Assembly (NCBI GenBank): GCA_963833115.1 | Contig: CAWHWS010000002.1 | Coordinates: 1,240,001-1,304,000, forward strand | Reading direction: 5' to 3' | Length of the DNA stretch: 64,000 nucleotides | Source: Hasllibacter sp963833115 | GTDB lineage: Bacteria > Pseudomonadota > Alphaproteobacteria > Rhodobacterales > Rhodobacteraceae | Shown here: in pieces, positions 25,848 through 34,914 of the stretch | Layout of the letters: every line of letters starts with the position of its first letter | Numbering within the stretch: position 1 is the first letter of the stretch | Program-made: the position numbers and the translations under genes | Notes under the pieces: model-generated | What the model was told of the DNA's origin: nothing | Databases searched by the model: none | Seen by the model: only the letters and a program-made list of their open reading frames with translations

Positions 25848-28800
25848 ATGACCGACTTCTTCGACCGCCCGATCCTCAATAATCCTTATGTTGAGCCGAG
25901 CCGTCACTGGGAGCTCGATGAAGACGATCGGCCTACGCAGCGCGTGGTGGACGAGCGCCGTGCGTCCAAGCCGGCTACGGCCCTTCCGAGCATCTCGATC
26001 GGTCAACGTGAAGCTGCATCCGGCAACCTCTTCGAGGGACACGGCCATGAGACCGAGACGACGGCGCTCGATCCATCCCCGCTCGTGCGACGTCTGCGCC
26101 GCGAACTACACCTATGGCGCGGAGTTCCGGATCCGGCGAGGTGGCGTGTATCGTCTGTCACGCAGGCTCTCCTGCAACACTGGCGAACGATCCAGGCTGA
26201 CGAGACCCGGGACATCCGGCCCTTCTTCTGCCAGCTCGAAGCCGTCGAAGCGGCGATCTGGCTGACCGAGGTCGCCCCTCGTAGTGGTCAGGCGGGGCAA
26301 TGGTTCCTGGATCGGCTCGCCATCGGCAACAACATCGCACTGCTGCCCGAAGGGGCAGGGGTGACTGCAGCTCGCCCGAATCTCCTTCGCACAGCATTCA
26401 AACTCGCTACCGGTGCCGGCAAGACGACGGTGATGGCCATGCTCATCGCGTGGCAGTCTCTGAATGCGGCGCGCAGTCGGCGGCAAGGCGCGTTCTCGTC
26501 GAACTTCCTCGTCGTCGCGCCCGGCATCACGATCAAGGATCGCCTTCGCGTCTTGAAGCCAAACGATCCCGAGAATGCCTACGACAAGCTCGGGCTCGTG
26601 CCGCCAGAACTACGCGGGGAGATGGATCGGGCCAAGATCGTCATCACCAACTTCCACGCCTTCAAGCGCCGCGATCGCTTCGACGCCGCCACCGGGACGC
26701 GCCGAGCGTTGGAGGGCCATGGGGCCCCGCTCGACACCGCCGAGAGCGAGGGAGAGATGGTTCAGCGCGTCCTCGGCGACATGCGCGACGTCGTCGTGCT
26801 CAACGACGAGGCGCATCACTGCTACCGCCCGCGCCCGCAGGCCGACCCGGAGCAGTTCTCCGGCGATGCGCTAAAGGAAGCCAAGGAGAACATCGAGGCG
26901 GCACGGCTGTGGCTCACGGGGCTGGAGGCGGTGAACCGCCGTAACGGTGTGCGCGGGGTCTACGACCTCTCCGCGACGCCGTTCTTCATCTCCGGGTCGA
27001 ACTGGCCCGAGGGTACCCTCTTCCCGTGGGTGGCCTCGGACTTCTCACTCATGGACGCCATCGAGAGCGGGATCGTGAAGCTGCCCCGTGTCCCAATCTC
27101 GGACAACGCCGGCACGGGCTCGGTGATCTACCGGGACCTCTGGGGCGCGGTCGGAAAGAAGCTATCGCGCATGAAGAAGGATGCCGATCCACAGAAGCTT
27201 CCGTCGGAGGTCAAGACCGCCCTCGACGCCCTTCACGGCCACTACGCCAAGACGGCGGCCGAGTGGGACTTGGCTGAGATGGGCGTCCCCCCGGTCTTCA
27301 TCGTCGTCTGCTCGAACACCAACGTCAGCCGCGCCGTGCGCGACTACATCGCCGGCTACGAGTACGAGGATGCGGAGGGCACGATCCGCCATCAGCCCGG
27401 AGCGCTTTGGTCCTTCCGCAATCATGCCGACAGCGGCGACCCCCTGGACCGCCCCCGCACCGTCCTCATCAACTCAGCCGCCCTCGAGTCCGGCGACGCC
27501 GTCGATGCCGGGTTCAAGCAGGCGCACGCCGCCGAGATCGCCGCTTTCCACCGAGAACGCGCCGCCCGCGGCGACGGCGCCGACGACGTCGGCGAGGCCG
27601 AACTGCTGCGCGAGGTCATGAACACCATCGGCGAGGCCGGCAAGCTCGGCGGCCAAGTGCGCTGCGTCGTCTCCGTCTCTATGCTCACCGAAGGCTGGGA
27701 CGCGAACAACGTCACCCACATCCTCGGCCTGCGCGCCTTCGGCTCGCGCCTCCTATGCGAGCAGGTGGTGGGCCGCGCGCTGCGCCGCATGACCTACGCC
27801 CCCGGCGAGCACACCGATCCGCAGGGCCGTCCGCTCTTCGACACCGAGTACGCAGACATCATGGGCATTCCCGGCCTCGCCCTCGGCGAGCCGCGCGTCG
27901 CCCCGCCGCAGAAGCCGCGCCGCACCGTCCACGTCCACGCCGTCCCGGGCCGCGCCGAGGCCGAGATCGCCTTCCCCCGCCTCGACGGCTACCGCACCGA
28001 CTTGCCCTCCGAGCGCCTCGCCGTCGACCTGTCGAGGCTGGAGCCCTACGTCCTCACCCCCGACAAGGTCGGCGCGACCGAGGTGCGGATGGCCGGCCAG
28101 ATCGGGGCCTACGAGGACCTCGACCTCGCGCATCTCGACGACGTCCGCGCCTCCACCGTCGCGTTCGAGGTGGCGTCCTACTGGGCCATGCAGAAGCTCC
28201 GCGACGCCAACGCCGCGCCCAAGCCGCATCTCTTCCTCCAGGCCAAGCGCATCGTGCGCCAGTGGCTCGACCCGGCGAACGGGCATGTCGAGTTCAAGGG
28301 CGGCACCAAGCCCGCGCAGCTCCTCTACCGCCAGATCACCGACGAGGTCTGCGACATTCTCATGGGTGCCCTGGTCGACGCGCCCACCGGCGAGCCGGTC
28401 ATCCGCCCCGTCATGGACGCCTTCGCCCCCCGGGGCTCCACCGCAGACGTCTCATTCCACACCGGCGCGCTGGGCCACGCGCACCAAGCCGACGCGCGGC
28501 GCTCCCACGTCAACTGGATGATCGGCGACAGCGGGTGGGAGGTGCGGCTGGCGCAGATCCTCGACGCCCACCCGCGCGTCCTCGCCTACGCCAAGAACCA
28601 CAATCTCGGCTTCGAGGTGCCCTACACAAGCGACGGCGAGCCGCGCCGCTACCGTCCCGACTTCCTGACCCGGCTGGACGCCCCCGGGCCCACGACCCTG
28701 ATCGTCGAGGTGAAGGGGTTCCGCGATCACGACGCGATGCTGAAGGCCGAGGCGATCCGCAATCGCTGGCTGCCCGCCGTGAACGGCACCGGCCAGCACG

Positions 28801-28901
28801 GCCGCTGGGCCTTCGCCGAGCTGCGCGCCATCCACGACTTCCGCCCCGAGCTCGACGCCGCGATCGACGCCGCGCTTCGCGTTCCCGAACCCGCCGAGTG
28901 A
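25848..28901 (+). CDS. Type III-like restriction endonuclease subunit (DEAD/DEAH helicase + nuclease)
   Basis: 1017 residues from ATG 25848 (MTDFFDRPILNNPYVEP); an upstream in-frame start would add 44 unconvincing residues. It is an SF2 helicase core: Walker A ATGAGKTT (about 187-194), DEAH box in VVVLNDEAHHCY (about 320), and motif VI QVVGRALRR. The C-terminus has a PD-(D/E)xK-like nuclease, YRPDFLTRL then LIVEVKG (Asp938, Glu954, Lys956). This is the architecture of the type III Res/BPTD_3080-like restriction proteins. It should cut unmodified DNA together with the adjacent methyltransferase, whose start lies four bases after its stop. It is the first gene of the probable defence operon. 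Confidence 0.88.
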   Translation: MTDFFDRPILNNPYVEPSRHWELDEDDRPTQRVVDERRASKPATALPSISIGQREAASGNLFEGHGHETETTALDPSPLVRRLRRELHLWRGVPDPARWRVSSVTQALLQHWRTIQADETRDIRPFFCQLEAVEAAIWLTEVAPRSGQAGQWFLDRLAIGNNIALLPEGAGVTAARPNLLRTAFKLATGAGKTTVMAMLIAWQSLNAARSRRQGAFSSNFLVVAPGITIKDRLRVLKPNDPENAYDKLGLVPPELRGEMDRAKIVITNFHAFKRRDRFDAATGTRRALEGHGAPLDTAESEGEMVQRVLGDMRDVVVLNDEAHHCYRPRPQADPEQFSGDALKEAKENIEAARLWLTGLEAVNRRNGVRGVYDLSATPFFISGSNWPEGTLFPWVASDFSLMDAIESGIVKLPRVPISDNAGTGSVIYRDLWGAVGKKLSRMKKDADPQKLPSEVKTALDALHGHYAKTAAEWDLAEMGVPPVFIVVCSNTNVSRAVRDYIAGYEYEDAEGTIRHQPGALWSFRNHADSGDPLDRPRTVLINSAALESGDAVDAGFKQAHAAEIAAFHRERAARGDGADDVGEAELLREVMNTIGEAGKLGGQVRCVVSVSMLTEGWDANNVTHILGLRAFGSRLLCEQVVGRALRRMTYAPGEHTDPQGRPLFDTEYADIMGIPGLALGEPRVAPPQKPRRTVHVHAVPGRAEAEIAFPRLDGYRTDLPSERLAVDLSRLEPYVLTPDKVGATEVRMAGQIGAYEDLDLAHLDDVRASTVAFEVASYWAMQKLRDANAAPKPHLFLQAKRIVRQWLDPANGHVEFKGGTKPAQLLYRQITDEVCDILMGALVDAPTGEPVIRPVMDAFAPRGSTADVSFHTGALGHAHQADARRSHVNWMIGDSGWEVRLAQILDAHPRVLAYAKNHNLGFEVPYTSDGEPRRYRPDFLTRLDAPGPTTLIVEVKGFRDHDAMLKAEAIRNRWLPAVNGTGQHGRWAFAELRAIHDFRPELDAAIDAALRVPEPAE

Positions 28902-28905
28902 CCGC

Positions 28906-31900
28906 ATGAGTTCAGACGACAAGCCCGTCACCCATCTCGAGCACGAGGGGCGGGCGGTCCACATTCCCAACGCCGAGCACGAGCCGACGCTCCACGCGGA
29001 CGACAAGGCGCCCATCCGCGCCGCCATCGCGGCGCGCGATCCCGACATGGACCCGCAGCTCGTCTGGCGGAACAAGCGCACCGGCCCGCTGGAGGTCACC
29101 GCCCCCCCGATCTACGTGCAGGAGCACGTGCACCCCAAGGCCCTGATCGACGACCTCAAGGCGGGGCGGGCGCGGGCGGACAATCTCTTCGGCCATTTCG
29201 GCATCACCGACGAGGATCGCGAGGCGGAGGTGGAGTTCTACCGCCATACCCGCCGCTGGTCGAACCGCTTCATCCTGGGGGACAGCCTGGAGGTGATGAC
29301 CTCGCTGGCCGAGCGCGAGGGGCTGCGCGGCAAGGTGCAGGCGATCTACGTCGATCCGCCCTACGGCATCCGCTTCAACTCCAACTTCCAGTGGTCGACC
29401 AACACAAATATCGTAAAAGATGGGAAACCGGAGCACTTGACCCGCGAGCCCGAACAGGTCCGCGCCTTCCGCGACACGTGGCGCGACGGGATCCATTCCT
29501 ATCTCGGCTACCTGCGCGACCGGCTGATGGCGGCGCGCGAACTTCTGACCGAGAGCGGGAGCTGTTTCGTCCAGATTGGCGACGAGAACGTGCACCGAGT
29601 GCGGGTGCTGATGGACGAGGTGTTTGGAAAGGAGAACTTCGTTTCACAAATTGCGTTTAGAACAAAGATTCCGCTCAATCCAGTATATATAGGAAACTTA
29701 GTCGATCACATACTATTCTACAGCAAAAGTGTCGATAAACTAAAGTTCCGGCGTGGGTTCACTCATCGCGATCCTGATACGGGTGCCTTCAATTATGGGG
29801 AGGCTGAGTTTTTCGAGATCATCTCCGGCGCAAAAATTCAGGAGTTTGATGGTGAACTGCGGCGCTTTGCGTCCTTAGACATGATGGCCTCCGGCTATAC
29901 GGAAAGTTGCCACTTCAACTTCAACCATTTCGGAAAAACTTGGTCACCAAGGAAAACAAACAGTTGGAAGACTACACCTACGGGCGTCGAAAGAATGAAG
30001 AAGGCGAATAGATTCGCTATCTTTGGGCAGGTTCCAAGAGCCAAGCAATATCTGAGTGACTACCCTGTAGCCGAAATTCCGAATTTTTGGGCAGATACTC
30101 AAGGTGCGAGCGGAAAGTCATATATCGTTCAAACGGCGGAGCGGGTAGTCCAACGCTGCCTTCTGATGGCCACCGACCCCGGCGACCTCGTGCTCGACCC
30201 CACCGCCGGCTCCGGCACCACCGCCCACGTGGCCGAGCACTGGGGCCGGCGCTGGATCGCCATCGACACCTCCCGCGTCGCCCTCGCCCTCGCCCGCGCC
30301 CGCGTCATGGGCGCCAAGTATCCCGCCTACACCTTGCGCGACTCCCCCGAAGGACAGGCCCGCATGGAGAAGGAGGGCTGGGCCACCCCCCGCGCCGAGG
30401 AGCGCCCCCGCTACGAGCGCGACGTGGCCATGGGCTTCGTCTGCGAGCGCGTCCCGCACATCACCATCGGCGGCATCGCCAACAACCCCGTCATCGACAC
30501 CCTCTGGGACCGCCACCACCCCGCCGTCGAGGACGCCCTCGCCTCGCTCAACGCCGCGCTGAGGAATCACCCCGAACCCTTCGAGGTCTCGAACGGCGGC
30601 CGCGCGGGAAGCAAGATCGACTTCACCGCGGCCGGCGAGGTAAAGATGCCGTCTGGCGAGATGGCTCCCGCGAACGGCTTCATGGAATGGGAAGTCCCGC
30701 GCGAGCCCGGTTCGCCGTGGCCAGAGGAACAACGTAAGCTCTTCTATATGCTCAAGACGCAAGAGCGTCAGCGTGACGAACGTGCGAAAGACGACCCGGG
30801 GCGCACGATGCGTATCGATCCCGAGCAGGACGCGAAATCCGACGCCGTGGCGGACAAAGCGCTGGCAGAACTGAATGCCATGCGGGGTGCGCGCTATACA
30901 TTCGGGACACTTCCTGAGCGCCCAATGGAGCCTTGGCCCGACGCCGCGACCGAGGCACTGGCCCAGTTCTGGACCGCCCGCATCGCCCGCCAGCGCGCGA
31001 TCGACGAGGCCATCGAGCGCAAGGGCCGCGAGGACGACTACGAGGTTCTCCACGACAAGCCCTTCGAGGACAGGAAGAAGCTTCGCGTCGCCGGCCCCTT
31101 CACCGTGGAGAGCCTGTCGCCCCACCGCACCCCCGTCACCGACGAGCACGGCGAACTGTTCGAGGAGGCCGCGCCCGCCCCCGAGCAGGACGCCTTCCGC
31201 GACGCGATGCTGGAGAACCTTGAAAAGGCTGGCGTTCATCAGGCAGGCCGCGAGGACCGGATCGAGTTCGAGGACATCGCCACCTGGCCAGGCCTCTATG
31301 TCACCGCCAAGGGCACCTATGCCGAGGGCGAGACGACGCGCACCGCCGGCATCTTCCTCGGCCCGGAATACGGCACCGTCGCGCGCGCCGACTTGGTGGA
31401 GGCCGCGACCGAGGCCGCCGACGCGGGTTGCGACGTCCTGATCGCCTGCGCCTTCAACTTCGACGCCCGCGCCCAGGAGTTCCGCCGCATGGGCCGCGTG
31501 CCGATTCTCCACGCACGGATGCACCCCGACCTGCACATAAAGGACCTCAAGGAGGGCGGCGGCAACCTCTTCGCCGTGTTCGGCGAGCCCGACATCCGGC
31601 TGGTGGAGGAGGGGGACCGGCTGCGCGTCGCGGTGGACGGAATCGACATCTTCCGCCCCGCCACGGGGGAGGTCGTCACGACCTCCCCGGACGAGATCGC
31701 CTGCTGGTTCGTCGACACGGACTATTCCGGCGAGGCGTTCTTCGTGCGCCAGGCCTACTTCCCCGGCGCCGACGTGCCCTACAAGTCGATCCGCGCCGCG
31801 TTGAAGGCCGATGTCGACGAGGACGCCTGGGACAGCCTCAAGCGCACCACTTCGCGCGCCTTCCCACGACCGAAGGGCGGGCGGATCGCGGTGAAGGTCG

Positions 31901-31950
31901 TCAACCACCTGGGCGACGAGGTGATGAAGGTGCTGCGGGTGGACGGATGA
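28906..31950 (+). CDS. Site-specific DNA methyltransferase (beta class, type III Mod-like)
   Basis: 1014 residues. The amino-methyltransferase motif DPPYGIRF is at about 150-157 and the AdoMet motif LDPTAGSGTTAHVAE at about 427-441. The order (catalytic, target recognition, AdoMet) is the beta class. The intervening target-recognition segment (about residues 245-418, bases 29,640-30,160) is markedly AT-rich: bases 29641-29700 hold 20 G/C of 60, whereas 30181-30240 hold 47 of 60. The recognition domain has therefore been swapped in from a foreign source. A long C-terminal half (450-1014) probably contacts Res or DNA. It modifies adenine or cytosine at the host's sites. Operon with res and the SF1 helicase. 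Confidence 0.88.
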   Translation: MSSDDKPVTHLEHEGRAVHIPNAEHEPTLHADDKAPIRAAIAARDPDMDPQLVWRNKRTGPLEVTAPPIYVQEHVHPKALIDDLKAGRARADNLFGHFGITDEDREAEVEFYRHTRRWSNRFILGDSLEVMTSLAEREGLRGKVQAIYVDPPYGIRFNSNFQWSTNTNIVKDGKPEHLTREPEQVRAFRDTWRDGIHSYLGYLRDRLMAARELLTESGSCFVQIGDENVHRVRVLMDEVFGKENFVSQIAFRTKIPLNPVYIGNLVDHILFYSKSVDKLKFRRGFTHRDPDTGAFNYGEAEFFEIISGAKIQEFDGELRRFASLDMMASGYTESCHFNFNHFGKTWSPRKTNSWKTTPTGVERMKKANRFAIFGQVPRAKQYLSDYPVAEIPNFWADTQGASGKSYIVQTAERVVQRCLLMATDPGDLVLDPTAGSGTTAHVAEHWGRRWIAIDTSRVALALARARVMGAKYPAYTLRDSPEGQARMEKEGWATPRAEERPRYERDVAMGFVCERVPHITIGGIANNPVIDTLWDRHHPAVEDALASLNAALRNHPEPFEVSNGGRAGSKIDFTAAGEVKMPSGEMAPANGFMEWEVPREPGSPWPEEQRKLFYMLKTQERQRDERAKDDPGRTMRIDPEQDAKSDAVADKALAELNAMRGARYTFGTLPERPMEPWPDAATEALAQFWTARIARQRAIDEAIERKGREDDYEVLHDKPFEDRKKLRVAGPFTVESLSPHRTPVTDEHGELFEEAAPAPEQDAFRDAMLENLEKAGVHQAGREDRIEFEDIATWPGLYVTAKGTYAEGETTRTAGIFLGPEYGTVARADLVEAATEAADAGCDVLIACAFNFDARAQEFRRMGRVPILHARMHPDLHIKDLKEGGGNLFAVFGEPDIRLVEEGDRLRVAVDGIDIFRPATGEVVTTSPDEIACWFVDTDYSGEAFFVRQAYFPGADVPYKSIRAALKADVDEDAWDSLKRTTSRAFPRPKGGRIAVKVVNHLGDEVMKVLRVDG

Positions 31951-31972
31951 CGGTCGTGCCGGAGGCGCGCGA

Positions 31973-33979
31973 ATGACGGTCGTCCTCGCGACGACGTTCA
32001 CGAAGGCCCTGCGCAAGCTGACCGAGGATGAGCGCAAGCAGTCGAAGATCACCGCCCTGGACGTCCAGACGGACCCGGATTCGCCCGGTCTCTCCCTCCA
32101 CCGCATAGACCGGGCGCGCGATCCGAACTTCTGGTCCGCCCGCGTCAACCGCGACCTGCGGCTGATCCTGCACAAGGCGAATGGCTCGACTTGCATCGCC
32201 TATGTCGGCCATCATGACGACGCCTACGCCTGGGCGGAGCGCCGCCGGATCGAGGCGCATCCCAGCACGGGAGCCATGCAGATCGTGGAGCTGCGTGAGC
32301 GGGTCGAGGACATCGTCGTCCACCGCGTCGTAGACGCCGAGCTGCCGCCCGTCCTGGCGAACTACGACGCCGCGGCGGCCCTGTCCTGGGGCGTGCCGGA
32401 GGACTGGGTCGAGGATGTGTTGACCGCGACCGACGACACGGTCCTTGATGTTGCCGCTCACCTGCCCGAAGAAGCCGCCGAAGCCGTCCTGCGTGCCGCG
32501 TCCGGCGAGGCGCCGATCGCGTTCGAGGTGGCGACGGAAGCCGCCACTGGCCTCGACCACCCCGACGCCAAGCGCCGCTTCCGTCTCATCGGGGACCAGG
32601 CGGAGCTCGCGGCGGCGCTCGACGCTCCGTGGGACGAATGGACGATCTTCCTCCACCCCGCGCAGCGCGAGTTTGCGGATCGTGACTTCGCCGGCCCAGC
32701 ACGGGTCGTTGGCACGGCTGGGACGGGCAAGACCGTCGTCGCCCTGCACCGCGCCGTCCGTCTCGCTCGGGAGGGCGGCCGCGTGCTGCTGTCGACTTTC
32801 TCGCCTTCCCTCGTGTCCGACCTCGATGGGAAGGTCGATCGACTTGCCGTCGGCGTCGAATGGCGAAGCAGGATCGAGGTCGCGACCCTGAGGGATATGG
32901 TCGCCGACCTCCTGCCGACTGACATTCGCCTGGCCACTTCGGAGGAAGTCGATGCCGCTCTATCCGATGCGGCAGCCACCTCGACTACGACCATGTCCTC
33001 GGCCTTCCTCAAGGCCGAGTGGCGCGTGATCGTTGACGCCTGGGGCGTGCCGGACGCCAAGACCTACCGCGAGCTTCCGCGCCTCGGCCGCGGCGCGAGG
33101 CTTCCGGCGTCCCGTCGCGACGCGGCTTGGGCGATCTTCGCAGACGCTCGCGCCGGTCTGCAGGAGGATGGCCTGACCACCGATGGCTACGCCATGCACG
33201 ACATGGCGGAGCGCATCCGAACCGGGCGGGTAGATCCGGCCATCGACCACGTCGTCGTCGACGAGGCCCAGGACATCTCACCGGCGGAACTCGTCCTCTT
33301 GGCGGCGATCGCTTCGGATCGTGTCAACGGCCTCTTCTTCGCCGGCGACATCGGACAGCGCATCTTCCGCGCACCCTTCCCCTGGAGCCGCACCGGCGTC
33401 GATGTCCGGGGCCGGTCCCGGATGTTGAAGGTCAACTATCGGACGTCCCATGAGATAAAGATGCAGACGGAGGAGTTGCTTCCGCGTCGGCTCGTCGAGG
33501 CGGACGGAGCGGAAGAGGATCGCGGAGGCGTCACATCAGTCTTCCACGGCCCCCAACCAAGTCTGAGGGTCTTTCCCAACGACACCGCCGAGGCGATGGC
33601 TGCCGCCGAGTGGTTTCGAGCCCGCCGGGCCGAAGGCGCAGTCGGCGCACGGTCGGCGATCCTGGTGCGATCCACCGCGCAGTTCGGGCGGGGCCGGGCG
33701 ATCGTAGAACGCCTCGCCGATCCCATACCCGTCCTGGCGATGCACGACGCTAAGGGCCGGGAGTTCAAAGCCGTCCTATTGATCGCCTGTGACGGCGACG
33801 TCATCCCGTCCGAGGACCGTCTGCTTGGCGCGGAAGACGAACGCGCCATGGCCGAGGTGTTCGAGACGGAGCGACATCTCCTTTACGTAGCTGCCACGAG
33901 GGCACGCGAGCACCTCTGGATCTCGGGGGTGGAGCCAGCATCCGAGTTCCTCACGGATCTTCGGGGCTCCTCTCATTGA
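31973..33979 (+). CDS. UvrD/Rep-type SF1 helicase with RelE/ParE-like N-terminal domain
   Basis: 668 residues; ATG 31973 is preceded by GGAGG. Residues about 5-90 resemble a RelE/ParE toxin fold: FTKALRKLTEDERKQSKI, then SLHRIDRARDPNFWSARVNR, DLRLILHK and YVGHHDDAYAWAERRR. The SF1 core follows: Walker A GTAGTGKTVVALH (247 on), Walker B VVVDEAQDISP (about 427-437), GDIGQRIF, VNYRTSHEI, and motif VI LLYVAATRAREHLWIS near the end. It lies 22 bases after the methyltransferase gene in the same direction, so it is probably part of the same defence module. The toxin-like domain may act as an RNA- or nucleic-acid-binding unit or as a true RNase; this is undecided. Confidence 0.85.
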   Translation: MTVVLATTFTKALRKLTEDERKQSKITALDVQTDPDSPGLSLHRIDRARDPNFWSARVNRDLRLILHKANGSTCIAYVGHHDDAYAWAERRRIEAHPSTGAMQIVELRERVEDIVVHRVVDAELPPVLANYDAAAALSWGVPEDWVEDVLTATDDTVLDVAAHLPEEAAEAVLRAASGEAPIAFEVATEAATGLDHPDAKRRFRLIGDQAELAAALDAPWDEWTIFLHPAQREFADRDFAGPARVVGTAGTGKTVVALHRAVRLAREGGRVLLSTFSPSLVSDLDGKVDRLAVGVEWRSRIEVATLRDMVADLLPTDIRLATSEEVDAALSDAAATSTTTMSSAFLKAEWRVIVDAWGVPDAKTYRELPRLGRGARLPASRRDAAWAIFADARAGLQEDGLTTDGYAMHDMAERIRTGRVDPAIDHVVVDEAQDISPAELVLLAAIASDRVNGLFFAGDIGQRIFRAPFPWSRTGVDVRGRSRMLKVNYRTSHEIKMQTEELLPRRLVEADGAEEDRGGVTSVFHGPQPSLRVFPNDTAEAMAAAEWFRARRAEGAVGARSAILVRSTAQFGRGRAIVERLADPIPVLAMHDAKGREFKAVLLIACDGDVIPSEDRLLGAEDERAMAEVFETERHLLYVAATRAREHLWISGVEPASEFLTDLRGSSH

Positions 33980-34040
33980 TCAGTAGAACAGTAACTGGGT
34001 CGGCCGGCATTGGCTACGGCAGTAGTCTCTATCACCTGAC

Positions 34041-34686
34041 CTGCTTCTCGACAGCACCGGCATCAAGGTCCGGAGAGGGCGAGCGGCGTGCACGCGAGCA
34101 TGGCGGGGCCCGCAGGCGTGTGTGGCGCGAGGTCCGCCCCGCCGTGGACGCGGGCACGCTGGAGGCCGGGGGCGTCGGGATCGCCGGAAGCCACGTGGGA
34201 GACGCGCCCGTCCTGCCGGACCTGCCGGACCTGCCGGGGCAGGTCCCGTCGCATGGGACGATCGGCCCGGTTACCGCGGACGGTGCCTGCGACACCCGCC
34301 GCTGCTACGACGCCATCGCCGACCGCGGGGCACATGCCGTCATCCCGCCCGGGTGCGACGCCAAGCCCCGGAAGAAGGACGGCTTCGGGGCGGCGGGCGG
34401 GAACGAGTCCCTTCGTGCCGCCGGGCGCCTCGGGCGGACGATCTGGCGGCGATGGCGCAGCCTTCACCGCCGCCGCCGGGTCGAGGCGAAGACGGATCGC
34501 GTCGAGCCGCCCGGTCAGGCGCTCCCCGCCCGCGACTCCGACCGGCAGACTGCCGAGCTCCGAGTTTGCATTACCATCCTCGACCGCCGCACCGCCCTCG
34601 ACATCCCCGCGACACAGTCCGTCGCCCAAGACCTCCCCAGGGAAAAGGGGGCGGCCAGCCTTCAACCCTCTTGCGCAGCAAGGCCC
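34041..34686 (+). mobile_element. 5'-truncated IS5/IS903-type transposase relic
   Basis: The distal two thirds of an IS5-family transposase remain. LLLDSTGIKVR holds the first catalytic Asp; a one-base frameshift follows at about 34070. Then come GEGERRAREHG, VTADGACDTRRCYDAI (second Asp), HAVIPPGCDAKPRKKD, NESLRAAGRLGRTIWRRW and RRRVEAKTD (catalytic Glu), ending near RQTAELRV. The right end TTGCGCAGCAAGGCC (about 34671-34685) looks like an IS5 terminal repeat. The N-terminal third and left end are missing. It resembles the relic at 10.5-11.4 kb but was damaged independently. It sits directly after the SF1 helicase gene. Confidence 0.75.
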
Positions 34687-34871
34687 CCGCGGCCCGGGTG
34701 CCAATGTCCAGGAACTCCTTGTAAAATATGCGCGAAACTGCCCAGAAAAATTGAAACTTTGCCTGGCAGCACAACAACCGAAATATCTGCCATCTGGCCG
34801 CTGCTCCTTTGTTCCTCGGGCCAATGAACCCCTCTCCTCTGCGGGCCCCGCGGATGGCGGCCCGGAACTCT

Positions 34872-34902
34872 GGGAACCCCGGTTCCCGCGGTTCCCGAAC
34901 CG
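34872..34902. promoter_or_regulatory. Clustered palindromes upstream of the KfrA-like gene
   Basis: GGGAACC-CC-GGTTCCC (34872-34887) overlaps onward into CGGTTC-CC-GAACCG (34889-34902), directly before the GAGGAG ribosome-binding site of the KfrA-like gene. KfrA-family proteins repress their own promoters, so these are good candidates for its operator. Confidence 0.6.
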
Positions 34903-34914
34903 AGGAGATGCAAC

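Noticed and set aside
31947..31976. Nine-codon frame ATG at 31947 overlapping the mod stop
   Set aside because: It duplicates the start sequence of the helicase gene (ATGACGGTCGT) but is too short to support as a gene; probably a local duplication around the ribosome-binding site.
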